Source: Streptomyces mangrovisoli (lineage in GTDB: Bacteria > Actinomycetota > Actinomycetes > Streptomycetales > Streptomycetaceae). Taken from it: a DNA stretch of 64,000 nucleotides. A program made the position numbers and the translations under genes. Every line of letters begins with the position of its first letter. Positions within the stretch are counted from its first letter, which is position 1. Under the pieces are notes generated by a model, which saw only the letters and a list, made by a program, of their open reading frames with translations, was not told the origin of the DNA and did no database searches. Shown piece after piece: positions 35,902-45,133 of this stretch. The DNA is taken from assembly GCF_000974985.2 (NCBI RefSeq), contig NZ_LAVA02000018.1, positions 1-64,000 on the forward strand. Reading direction: 5' to 3'.

Positions 35902-35903
35902 GG

Positions 35904-35938
35904 AAGGTCCCCGTCTCGGTTTCGAGGCGGGGACCTTT
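35904..35938 (+). terminator. Intrinsic terminator of tRNA-like copy 2
   Basis: A 15-bp stem with one G-T pair (35904-35918 with 35923-35937) closes a GTTT loop; a short TTT follows. It starts 3 bases after the encoded CCA. The arm sequence is unrelated to the terminators of copies 1 and 3. Confidence 0.8.
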
Positions 35939-36033
35939 GCGTTACGCGCGCGCGATCACCTGACGTGCGCCGCACCCGACGCCCTCACGTGCGCTGCACG
36001 GGACGCCCTCCTTTGCGGTTGCGCGGGAATCTC

Positions 36034-37077
36034 TCAGGGAACCAGGACCACCTTCCCGCCGATCGTGCCCGACTCCGCCAGACGCAGTGCCTTCGCGGCC
36101 TCGGCCAGAGGGAGTTCGGCGGCGATGGCGGCCTGGATGTCGCCGCGCTGCAACGCGGTGAACACCTCGGTGAGGTCGGCGCGCAGGCGGGCACGGAAGC
36201 GGGTGGCGGAGAGCGCCTTGCCCGCCCAGACGTTGAAGAAGCAGGCGTGGCGGCCGTTGGGCAGTGCGTTCCACAGCCACACGCGGCCCAGCAGCTTGAG
36301 GACCGGCAACTGCTTCGAGCCGGTGGCGTCCCGGGTGGCCGCGCTGCCGTAGGAGACGAGGGTGCCGCCGGGCGCGAGCAAGCGCCAGGAACCGGTCAGG
36401 CCGGGGCCGCCGACGTGGTCGAAGACGGCGTCGGCGCCGGCCGGGGCCAGTTCGCGTACGCGGGCGCAGAGGTCGGCCGTGCGGTAGTCGACGGGGGTGA
36501 CCCCCTGGGCGCGCAGGGCGTCGTGATGGCGGGGAGAGGCGGTCCCGATCACCTTCACCCCGGCGGCGCGGGCGAGTTGGACCAGGAGCGAGCCGACGCC
36601 GCCGTTCGCGCCGTGGACCAGGATCGTCTGGCCGGACCGGATACGGGCCTTGCGGTGGAGCATCTGCCAGGCGGTGACGCCGTTGACGACCGCGGTCTCC
36701 GCCGCCGCGGCGCTGACACCGTCCGGGACCTCGACGACGTCGGCGGCGTCGAGGACGACATGGGTGGCCCAGCCGCCGGTCTTGGTCAGCGCCGCCACCC
36801 GCCGGCCGGCCAGGGCCGCGTCGGCGCCGGGGCCGGTCGCCTGCACGGTGCCGACGAGGTCGTAGCCAGGGACGAAGGGGAAGGGCGGCTGGTCGTAGTA
36901 GCGGCCGCGGCGCATCTGCTGCTCCGCGAAGGACACCCCGGTCGCCTCCATGCGGACGAGCACCTGCCCGGGGCCGGGCTCGGGCAGCGGGACCCGGCGC
37001 ACCTGGAGCCCCTCCGGCTCGACCGTACCCGGCAGGACCACCTCGAGGCGCTCGTGGGTGCTGTTCGTCGTCGTCAT
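36034..37077 (-). CDS. Quinone oxidoreductase-like medium-chain dehydrogenase/reductase
   Basis: The 347-aa protein has the zinc-free MDR layout: N-terminal GroES-like domain (PGPGQVLVRMEATGVSFAEQ, PFVPGYDLVGTV) and Rossmann domain with NADPH motif ILVHGANGGVGSLLVQLARAAG. It should reduce quinones or enones with NADPH in the cytosol. It is divergent from the TetR gene, and a direct repeat in the intergenic region suggests control by that protein. Confidence 0.88.
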   Translation of the reverse strand: MTTTNSTHERLEVVLPGTVEPEGLQVRRVPLPEPGPGQVLVRMEATGVSFAEQQMRRGRYYDQPPFPFVPGYDLVGTVQATGPGADAALAGRRVAALTKTGGWATHVVLDAADVVEVPDGVSAAAAETAVVNGVTAWQMLHRKARIRSGQTILVHGANGGVGSLLVQLARAAGVKVIGTASPRHHDALRAQGVTPVDYRTADLCARVRELAPAGADAVFDHVGGPGLTGSWRLLAPGGTLVSYGSAATRDATGSKQLPVLKLLGRVWLWNALPNGRHACFFNVWAGKALSATRFRARLRADLTEVFTALQRGDIQAAIAAELPLAEAAKALRLAESGTIGGKVVLVP

Positions 37078-37092
37078 CGCCGGTCCCCTTGA

Positions 37093-37121
37093 TGGTTTGT
37101 TATGGCTTATCTGGTTTGTTA
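37093..37121. promoter_or_regulatory. Direct repeat TGGTTTGTTA upstream of the oxidoreductase gene
   Basis: TGGTTTGTTA occurs at 37093-37102 and again at 37112-37121, a 19-bp period. It lies in the divergent region between the oxidoreductase and tetR genes and is AT-rich, so it is a candidate for TetR binding or for the leftward promoter. Confidence 0.5.
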
Positions 37122-37225
37122 GAGGCTGTAACTCTCATCTCCAGAGTGGGGTGTCGACAGACTCACGTCAAGGGCTGGCCGAAGATTTTTTTAGTGGGTG
37201 TGATTTCCGTGATACCTTCTCACTC

Positions 37226-37852
37226 ATGGAGGATGCGACGTCACCCCGCGCCCGGTACCGCGCCCAGGTCCGCACCGAGATCAAGGAGCACGCCTGGCGG
37301 CAGATCGCCGGGGCCGGCGCCTCCGCGCTCTCCCTGAACGCCATCGCCAAGAACATGGGCATGACCGGGCCGGCCCTGTACCGCTACTTCGGCAGCAGGG
37401 ACGACCTGCTCACCGAACTGGTCACCGATGCCTACCGCAGCCTCGCCGACACCTTCCGCGCCGCCTCCGGCGAGGGGCTCACCGGACTCGGCCACGCCCT
37501 GCGCGGTTGGGCGCTCGCCGACCCGCAGCGCTACTTCCTCGTCTACGGCACCCCCGTGCCCGGCTACCACGCCCCCGACGACGTCACCGCCATCGCCGCC
37601 GAGATCATGGCCGTCCTCCTCGACGCCTGCGCCACCGGACCGGCCCCGGCCCCCGCGCCGGACCTCGACGCCCACCTCGCCGGCCACCGGGCATGGGACG
37701 GCGGACACGGCGCCTCCGAACCCGTCCTGCGGCGGGCCCTGACCGCCTGGACCCGGCTGCACGGCGTGCTCTCGCTCGAACTCGCCGGACATTTCACCGG
37801 CATGGGCTTCGATCCCGTGCTGCTGTTCGACGCCGAGCTCTCCGCACTGTAA
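37226..37852 (+). CDS. TetR-family regulator
   Basis: The 208-aa protein has the TetR HTH at residues 12-60 (EIKEHAWRQIAGAGASALSLNAIAKNMGMTGPALYRYFGSR) and a C-terminal WHG-like ligand domain (LRGWALADPQRYFLVYGTPVPGY). There is no ribosome-binding site close to the ATG, so the mRNA may be leaderless. It is divergent from the oxidoreductase gene. Its TAA stop is part of the TAAGAT -10 element of tRNA-like copy 3, so the two units are packed end to end. Confidence 0.9.
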   Translation: MEDATSPRARYRAQVRTEIKEHAWRQIAGAGASALSLNAIAKNMGMTGPALYRYFGSRDDLLTELVTDAYRSLADTFRAASGEGLTGLGHALRGWALADPQRYFLVYGTPVPGYHAPDDVTAIAAEIMAVLLDACATGPAPAPAPDLDAHLAGHRAWDGGHGASEPVLRRALTAWTRLHGVLSLELAGHFTGMGFDPVLLFDAELSAL

Positions 37853-37855
37853 GAT
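37826..37855 (+). promoter_or_regulatory. Promoter of tRNA-like copy 3, overlapping the tetR stop
   Basis: TTCGAC (37826-37831) and TAAGAT (37850-37855) are separated by 18 bp; the -10 includes the tetR TAA. Copy 1 has the matching TTCGGC-N18-TAGGCT at 34570-34599. In all three copies exactly four bases separate the -10 from a CTTGA leader motif, so transcription should start near that motif. Confidence 0.6.
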
Positions 37856-37895
37856 CGATCTTGAGCTCGCCGCCCACATCCGGGTGGCAGGCAGT

Positions 37896-37968
37896 GCGTT
37901 GGTGGTCCAAGGAAAGACGCCCCGCTTCCTGCGGGGAAATGCAGGTGCAAGGCCTGCCCGGCGCTCCC
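37896..37968 (+). tRNA. tRNA-Gly(UCC)-like gene, copy 3
   Basis: The 72 bases from acceptor to the second C after the discriminator are identical to copy 1; the end reads CCC instead of CCA, so a functional 3' end would have to be added after processing. The leader has the motif of copy 1 (37860-37874) and a hairpin CCAC-N6-GTGG (37874-37887). No open frame crosses the three copies in common. Confidence 0.58.
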
Positions 37969-37975
37969 AGCACAG

Positions 37976-38014
37976 AGGCCCCGCATCCGAAGCGAATTCG
38001 GGAGCGGGGCCTTT
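37976..38014 (+). terminator. Intrinsic terminator of tRNA-like copy 3
   Basis: AGGCCCCGC (37976-37984) pairs with GCGGGGCCT (38004-38012), with an inner CCGAA/TTCGG stem across a 2x2 internal loop and a GCGAA loop. TTT ends it. It starts 8 bases after the tRNA-like 3' end. Confidence 0.75.
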
Positions 38015-38046
38015 GTCATGCGCAGCGGGCCGTTAGGGTGCCGGAC

Positions 38047-38568
38047 ATGCGCTCACTGATCGCCGCTTTGCGTGCAGACGACGAGGCCGCCCGATTCCTG
38101 TCGTGGCCCGGTGACTTCGAACTCGACAGGGCCGATCACGTCGAGGAGGTCCGACTCGCCTCCGGGGCCGAGCTGGAGGCGTTCGGGGGTGACGGGGCCG
38201 GCGGCACCTTCTTCTTCTGCGGCGACGGCGGCGAGGAACGCCCCGTGCTCTACGCCGACTCCGAGGGCGGCGCCGCGCTCGTCGCGATCGGCCTGGCCGA
38301 GTTGCTGCGCCTGCTGCTGACCGTCCCGTGGTGGCGCGACTGCCAGGACTTCACCGTCAGCGAGAGCCGGGAGCTCGCGCAGGAGTATCTGGAGGACATG
38401 CCCGACCTGCCTCAGCGGCGCGAACGGGCCGCGGCCGCCCTCGGCCTCGTCCTGCCCGGCGAGGCAGAGGTGCTCGCCCGGCTCCAGCAGGTCGCCCGCG
38501 GCGCCGGCGACGACTACGTCCTGCTCTACGCCCCCGAGAACGAGCCCTACACCCCGCTCATCATCTGA
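38047..38568 (+). CDS. SUKH/SMI1-like hypothetical protein
   Basis: The 173-aa soluble protein resembles SUKH-type (SMI1/KNR4) proteins. It has LDRADHVEEVRLASGAELEAFGGDGAGGTFFF followed by RPVLYADSEGGAALVAIGLAELLRLLLTVPWW, the usual pattern of a domain that often serves as toxin immunity. No toxin gene adjoins. The 33 bp after the terminator of tRNA-like copy 3 provide little room for a separate promoter, so the terminator may set its expression. Confidence 0.6.
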   Translation: MRSLIAALRADDEAARFLSWPGDFELDRADHVEEVRLASGAELEAFGGDGAGGTFFFCGDGGEERPVLYADSEGGAALVAIGLAELLRLLLTVPWWRDCQDFTVSESRELAQEYLEDMPDLPQRRERAAAALGLVLPGEAEVLARLQQVARGAGDDYVLLYAPENEPYTPLII

Positions 38569-38640
38569 CCCCGGCTCACCGGAGCAGACCTGGGGCGGTC
38601 GCGTGATCCCTTCGTGTCCTGTGCCATCAATGATCGAGGG

Positions 38641-40080
38641 ATGAGACGGTGGATACGACTTCTCGCGGCCGTCGCCGTGATGGCGGGGGCCTCGGCTCCG
38701 GGCACGGCGGCCGGCGCGGCACCGGACCGGGCGGCGGCGAGTGCCGCCGTCGAGGCTCCCGCGACGTACTACACCCAGGCCGACGACCCCACCCGGGTCG
38801 AACTGCCGGTCACCATCAACGCCGGCAGCGGGGCGAACGTCCGCGGCGCCGTGCTGACCGTCGACGCCTCCCGCGTACGGGGACTGGTGCGGCTCCAGGC
38901 CAAAAGGGTCTGCACCGAGGGCGCGGGCTACGTCTTCACCTGCCGTCTCACCTCCTCCCAGGGGGAGTTCCGGCTGAGGGACCTGGTCGTCCTGGGCGCC
39001 GACAAGAAGGCCGCACCCGGCACGCACGGCACCGTGTTCTTCCGGCTCGCCACCGCGGGCGGGCAGCGGGCGGAAGCCCGGACCGAGATGACGGCCGGAT
39101 CTCCGGAGCTGTGGGGCAGGAAGCTCGCCTTCCACGACGCCCCCGCCGGAAAGCCCCTGAAGATCCGGGGCGGCGTCCTCAACCACGGCCCCTTCACCGC
39201 GAGCGGGTTCCGGGTGACGGTGTCCGCGCTCACCGACACGCACCTTCGGCACAGCTACAGCAACTGCCGCTACAGCGAGACTGGCGGGTCCCGGGCCTAC
39301 TGCGTCTTCGACACCCCCCTCGAACCGGGCCGGGCCTACCTGTTCGACGCGCCGTTCATCCTGGAAGGGGAATCCGAACTGACGCGGGGCACCGCGGTGT
39401 TGACCGTCTTCGCCCCTGGACAGGACGCGGGACCGTACTTCGACGAGGCCGTCTACACCATCCCGGGCGAGGGACCCGCGCTCGGCCTCACGCCCACCGA
39501 ACCCACCGGCTTCGCGCACCTCGCGGACCTCATCCCCGTCGAGACCGACCAGCACATCGATGTACAGGCCGTCGCCGGTTCGCTCGACGGACGGCCCGGC
39601 GACACCGTCGAGTTGACGGTGGGGGTGCGCAACGCCGGGCCCGGCCGCATCGACGCCCGCTACGTGCGCTACGAGATCACCCCGCCGGACGGCACCACCC
39701 TGATCCCGCCCGACAAGCCCTCCCCGGACCCGGACGAGGACGAGGGGTCCTACTGGTCCTGCTCCCCGTGGAAGGCGGGTGCCGCCCACTACAGCTGCGA
39801 CGGCGGGAACCTGCCGCCGGGCAAGGCCGTGACGCAGGTGCTGCGGTTCCGCATCGACAGCGCCTACGCCGGGACCGGCAAGGTCACGGCCGTCCTCAGG
39901 AACGGCTACGCCTCACACGACTCCCGGCCCGGCAACAACACGGCCGAGATCACCGTCGCCGGCGCGGAAGCGGGCCTGGGTGGCCGGTTCGGCTGGGCCG
40001 GGGTCGCGGCCGCCGGGTTCGCCGCCGTCGCCGTCCTCGTGGCCGGCGTGGCGTACCGCAGACGCCGCGCCGCGCGATGA
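38641..40080 (+). CDS. Cell-surface protein with C-terminal membrane anchor
   Basis: The 479-aa protein has a signal peptide (LLAAVAVMAGASAPGTAAGA), two or more immunoglobulin-like domains (GSGANVRGAVLTVDASRVRG; GDTVELTVGVRNAGPGRIDA) with paired cysteines, and a C-terminal membrane helix followed by a basic tail (FAAVAVLVAGVAYRRRRAAR). This layout suits a wall-spanning adhesin-like or structural protein. No sortase motif precedes the helix. I cannot name the family. Confidence 0.78.
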   Translation: MRRWIRLLAAVAVMAGASAPGTAAGAAPDRAAASAAVEAPATYYTQADDPTRVELPVTINAGSGANVRGAVLTVDASRVRGLVRLQAKRVCTEGAGYVFTCRLTSSQGEFRLRDLVVLGADKKAAPGTHGTVFFRLATAGGQRAEARTEMTAGSPELWGRKLAFHDAPAGKPLKIRGGVLNHGPFTASGFRVTVSALTDTHLRHSYSNCRYSETGGSRAYCVFDTPLEPGRAYLFDAPFILEGESELTRGTAVLTVFAPGQDAGPYFDEAVYTIPGEGPALGLTPTEPTGFAHLADLIPVETDQHIDVQAVAGSLDGRPGDTVELTVGVRNAGPGRIDARYVRYEITPPDGTTLIPPDKPSPDPDEDEGSYWSCSPWKAGAAHYSCDGGNLPPGKAVTQVLRFRIDSAYAGTGKVTAVLRNGYASHDSRPGNNTAEITVAGAEAGLGGRFGWAGVAAAGFAAVAVLVAGVAYRRRRAAR

Positions 40081-40092
40081 GGGGGCGGCCGG

Positions 40093-40551
40093 TCAGCCGG
40101 TGAACGTGCGCGGGGTCAGGCGGCGCGCCAAGAGGTCCAACGCCGCCGCCACCTCGGCGAGTTCGGCCTCCCCCGGGCCGTCCAGGGCGGCGGCGAGGGC
40201 GGAGTCGACGCTCGTCTCGCGCACCGCGGCCACCCGGGCGGACGCCTCGGCGGCGGGACTGACCAGGAGGCGGCGGCGGTCGGCGGGGTCAGGAGCGGCG
40301 GTGACCGCGCCGGCCTCCTTCAGCCGGGCCACGGCCGTGGAGACCTGACTCTGCGGCAGGCCGGTGCGCTCCGCGATCTCGCCCACCGCGCTGGCGGGAT
40401 GGGCGGAGACGTCGCCCGCGACGATCAGCACGGAGCGGGTGCTGCCGCCGTGGCGGCCGCTCCCACCCTCCGGCTCGGGCATGGCCGCCTCGCCGATCTT
40501 CATCAGCGCGCGGCCCAGCAGGAAGAGATCCACTCCGTTCACGGTCCCCAT
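40093..40551 (-). CDS. MarR-family regulator
   Basis: The 152-aa protein has a winged helix (VGEIAERTGLPQSQVSTAVARLKEAGAV, then DPADRRRLLVSPAA as wing) between N- and C-terminal dimerisation helices. It lies downstream of korB on the same strand, 61 bp apart, and the palindrome CATCGCGATG lies immediately upstream of its start. Its target is unclear; autoregulation is likely. Confidence 0.85.
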   Translation of the reverse strand: MGTVNGVDLFLLGRALMKIGEAAMPEPEGGSGRHGGSTRSVLIVAGDVSAHPASAVGEIAERTGLPQSQVSTAVARLKEAGAVTAAPDPADRRRLLVSPAAEASARVAAVRETSVDSALAAALDGPGEAELAEVAAALDLLARRLTPRTFTG

Positions 40552-40569
40552 GTTACATCAGGATCGATA

Positions 40570-40579
40570 CATCGCGATG
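40570..40579. promoter_or_regulatory. Candidate MarR operator
   Basis: CATCGCGATG is a perfect 10-bp palindrome 19 bases upstream of the marR start codon in the short gap to korB. Confidence 0.4.
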
Positions 40580-40612
40580 GATGCGATCGCGGCGGCACGA
40601 AGGCCTCGGCCC

Positions 40613-41627
40613 TCAGGGAAGGACCGTCCACGTGTCGCCCGACGCCAGCAGTCCGGGCAGGTCTCCCCTGCCGTGGCGAATCACCGCTTCCGCCAGTTGG
40701 TCGGACATCTGGGTGTCGTAGACGGGGCGTTCGACGGCGCGGAAGACGCCGATGGGGGTGTGGTGCAGGGCGTCGGGGTCGGCGAGCCGGGACAGCGCGA
40801 ACGCGGTGGTCGGGGAGGCGGCGTGGGCGTCGTGGACGACGAGGTCGGCCTCGTTGTCGTCGGTGACGGTGACCACGCGCAGGTCGCCGGTGGTGTGGTC
40901 GCGGACCACGCCGCGGGTTTTGTCGGTGCCGAAGCGGATGGGTTCGCCGTGGTGCAGGCGGATGAGGGTGTTCTCGGCCTGGTGGCGGTCCTTGAGGGCG
41001 TCGAAGGCGCCGTCGTTGAAGATGTTGCAGTTCTGGTAGATCTCGACCAGGGCGGTGCCGGGGTGGGCGGCGGCGGCGCGCAGGACCTCGGTGAGGTGGG
41101 TGCGGTCGGAGTCGATGGTGCGGGCGACGAACGACGCCTCCGCCCCGATCGCCAGGGAGACCGGGTTGAAGGGGGCGTCCAGGGAGCCCATCGGCGTCGA
41201 CTTGGTGATCTTGCCGGTCTCGGAGGTGGGTGAGTACTGGCCCTTGGTGAGGCCGTAGATGCGGTTGTTGAACAGCAGGATCTTGAGGTTGACGTTGCGG
41301 CGCAGGGCGTGGATGAGGTGGTTGCCGCCGATGGAGAGGGCGTCGCCGTCGCCGGTGACGACCCAGACGGACAGGTCGCGGCGGGAGGCCGCCAGCCCGG
41401 TGGCGATGGCGGGGGCGCGGCCGTGGATGGAGTGCATTCCGTAGGTGTTCATGTAGTACGGGAAGCGTGAGGAGCAGCCGATTCCGGAGACGAAGACGAT
41501 GTTCTCGCGTGCGAGGCCGAGTTCCGGCAGGAAGCCCTGGACGGCGGCGAGGATCGCGTAGTCACCGCAGCCGGGGCACCAGCGCACTTCCTGATCGGTC
41601 TTCAGATCCCTTGCGGTGAGGCGGAGT

Positions 41628-41644
<17 letters not shown>
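40613..41644 (-). CDS. korB: 2-oxoacid:ferredoxin oxidoreductase, beta subunit
   Basis: The 343-aa protein has the TPP-binding motif GDGDALSIGGNHLIHALRRN with LLFNNRIYG, and the cysteines for the 4Fe-4S cluster in VRWCPGCGDY, SGIGCSS and IYQNCNIFN. With the alpha subunit it oxidatively decarboxylates a 2-oxoacid such as 2-oxoglutarate to the acyl-CoA and reduces ferredoxin. Its start overlaps the alpha gene by 17 bp, so the two are coupled. Confidence 0.92.
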
Positions 41645-43601
<1,957 letters not shown>

Positions 43602-43643
43602 CGCCTGTCGACTCTCCTGTTCGTGCCGTGCGGGCCGGTGGGG

Positions 43644-44954
43644 TCACGACGCGGGCCGGACCGCGTCGGGTTCGTCCTCGTCGAGGGCCGCCGCGGCCGC
43701 GGCACCGTCGGCGGGACCGGACACGGCACCGCGGGCGGCCTCGTCCTCGATGAGGCGGCGGGGCATGATCCAGCGCAGCAGGGGGCCGGCCATCGCGGTG
43801 GTGACGACGGCCATGACGACCATGAGGGAGTACAGCTCCTGGTCGATGATGCCCATGCTCAACCCGACGCTGAGGACGATCAGTTCGGTCAGACCGCGGG
43901 TGTTCATCAGGGTGGCCAGGGCCGCGGACTGGCGCTGCGGCATCCCCTGGGCGCGGGCCGCGAGGAAGGCGCCGGCGAACTTGCCGCCGATGGCGACGAG
44001 CAGGATCAGGGCGAGGTCGCCCAGCCCGTCGGTGCCGAGGTGCGAGAGGTCGACCTTGAGTCCGGCGACGAGGAAGAACACCGGCAGCAGCAGGACCCCG
44101 CCGAGCCGGCCGAGGTGGTCGTGGATGTCGGAGCGCAGCGCGGTGGTGTGCTCGCGCGGGATGACCGCGCCGAGAAGGAACGCGCCGAAGATGAAGTGCA
44201 GGCCCATCCACTCGGTGGCACCGGCGGAGACGAGCAGTCCGGCGACGACGAAGGCGAAGGCGGTGGGGGTCAGCCGGGGGCTGGTGCGGGTGGCGATCAG
44301 GCGGCGCAGCAGCGGCCGCAGCACGAAGACCATGCCCAGCGCGTACGGCACGAGCAGCAGGATGTGCCACTGGTCGTGGCCGCCGGCGCCGGTGACGGCG
44401 ACCACGCCGGCCAGGGCCGTCCAGGCCAGGACGTCGTCGATGGAGGCGCAGGCGAGGGCGACGGTGCCGAGGGTGGTGCGGTGCATCCCGCGTTCGGTGA
44501 GGATGCGGGCCAGCACCGGGAACGCCGTGATCGACATGGCGATGCCGCAGAACAGCACGAACGCCGTCTTGTCGGGGGTGGTGTGATGTCCCATCAGGTA
44601 GAAGGCGAGAGCGCTGCCCAGGCCGAAGGGCAGCAGCACCGAGCTGAGGGAGACCGACACGGCGAAGCCGCCGGTGCCGCGGGCGAGGGTGGAGTCCAGG
44701 TCGAGTCCGACGATGAACATGAACACCGCGACGCCGACGGTGGCCAGGGCGCTGAGGAAGGGCCGGATGTCGGTCGGGAAGAGGTGGTCGGAGATGGCCC
44801 CGTGGAAGAGGGTGGGTCCCATCAGGATGCCGGCCAGCACCTCGCCGATCACCGGGGGCTGGTCGAGCCGGCGGGCCAGGGCGCCGAGCAGCCGCGCGAG
44901 GACGACGACGACGGCCAGGCCGAGAAGGAGTTCCACGTTCTGGTGGGAAGTCAT
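43644..44954 (-). CDS. CPA2-type cation:proton antiporter
   Basis: The 436-aa protein has about 12-13 membrane helices with KefB/NapA-type signatures: PPVIGEVLAGILMGPTL, VFMFIVGLDLDSTL, SITAFPVLARILTE, CASIDDVLAW (the paired acidic site) and NTRGLTEL. It lacks the TrkA-N domain of Kef systems. It should exchange Na+ or K+ for protons, and such genes also occur in polyether clusters. It heads the korAB operon and lies 179 bp from the halogenase gene, behind that gene's terminator. Confidence 0.88.
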   Translation of the reverse strand: MTSHQNVELLLGLAVVVVLARLLGALARRLDQPPVIGEVLAGILMGPTLFHGAISDHLFPTDIRPFLSALATVGVAVFMFIVGLDLDSTLARGTGGFAVSVSLSSVLLPFGLGSALAFYLMGHHTTPDKTAFVLFCGIAMSITAFPVLARILTERGMHRTTLGTVALACASIDDVLAWTALAGVVAVTGAGGHDQWHILLLVPYALGMVFVLRPLLRRLIATRTSPRLTPTAFAFVVAGLLVSAGATEWMGLHFIFGAFLLGAVIPREHTTALRSDIHDHLGRLGGVLLLPVFFLVAGLKVDLSHLGTDGLGDLALILLVAIGGKFAGAFLAARAQGMPQRQSAALATLMNTRGLTELIVLSVGLSMGIIDQELYSLMVVMAVVTTAMAGPLLRWIMPRRLIEDEAARGAVSGPADGAAAAAALDEDEPDAVRPAS

Positions 44955-45040
44955 GTCTGGGGGTCCGTTTCTCGCGGGCCGGGCGGCGACCCACCGCGCG
45001 AGCGGCGCGCGCGGGTGGCCGCCCGGCCCCTGGGGACGAC

Positions 45041-45129
45041 CTGGGGCCTGTCGTCACATTCGCCTGGCAGACCGGAAGGTGACGACAGGCCCCAGGAGCG
45101 CACCGGCCGGCGGCCGGTGCGCTCCTGGG
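45041..45129 (-). terminator. Two interlocked perfect inverted repeats downstream of the halogenase
   Basis: An 18-bp hairpin (45091-45108 with 45112-45129, GGC loop) begins 5 bases after the halogenase stop. A second 17-bp repeat (45041-45057 with 45079-45095, 21-base loop) shares five bases with it, so the two cannot both form completely. The first is a strong terminator candidate; no T-run follows. Confidence 0.7.
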
Positions 45130-45133
45130 TGGT

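Noticed and set aside
34641..37968. Riboswitch or CRISPR repeat explanation for the triplicated element
   Set aside because: Terminators follow immediately, without a regulated downstream gene in common, and copies are over 1 kb apart with no spacer regularity. The full tRNA tertiary residues argue for a tRNA fold.
34586..38019. Short minus-strand frames sharing the peptide FPAGSGASFLGPP at all three tRNA-like loci
   Set aside because: The shared peptide is only the antisense translation of the conserved tRNA-like core. There are no common starts or ribosome-binding sites, and the conservation ends exactly at the cloverleaf boundaries.
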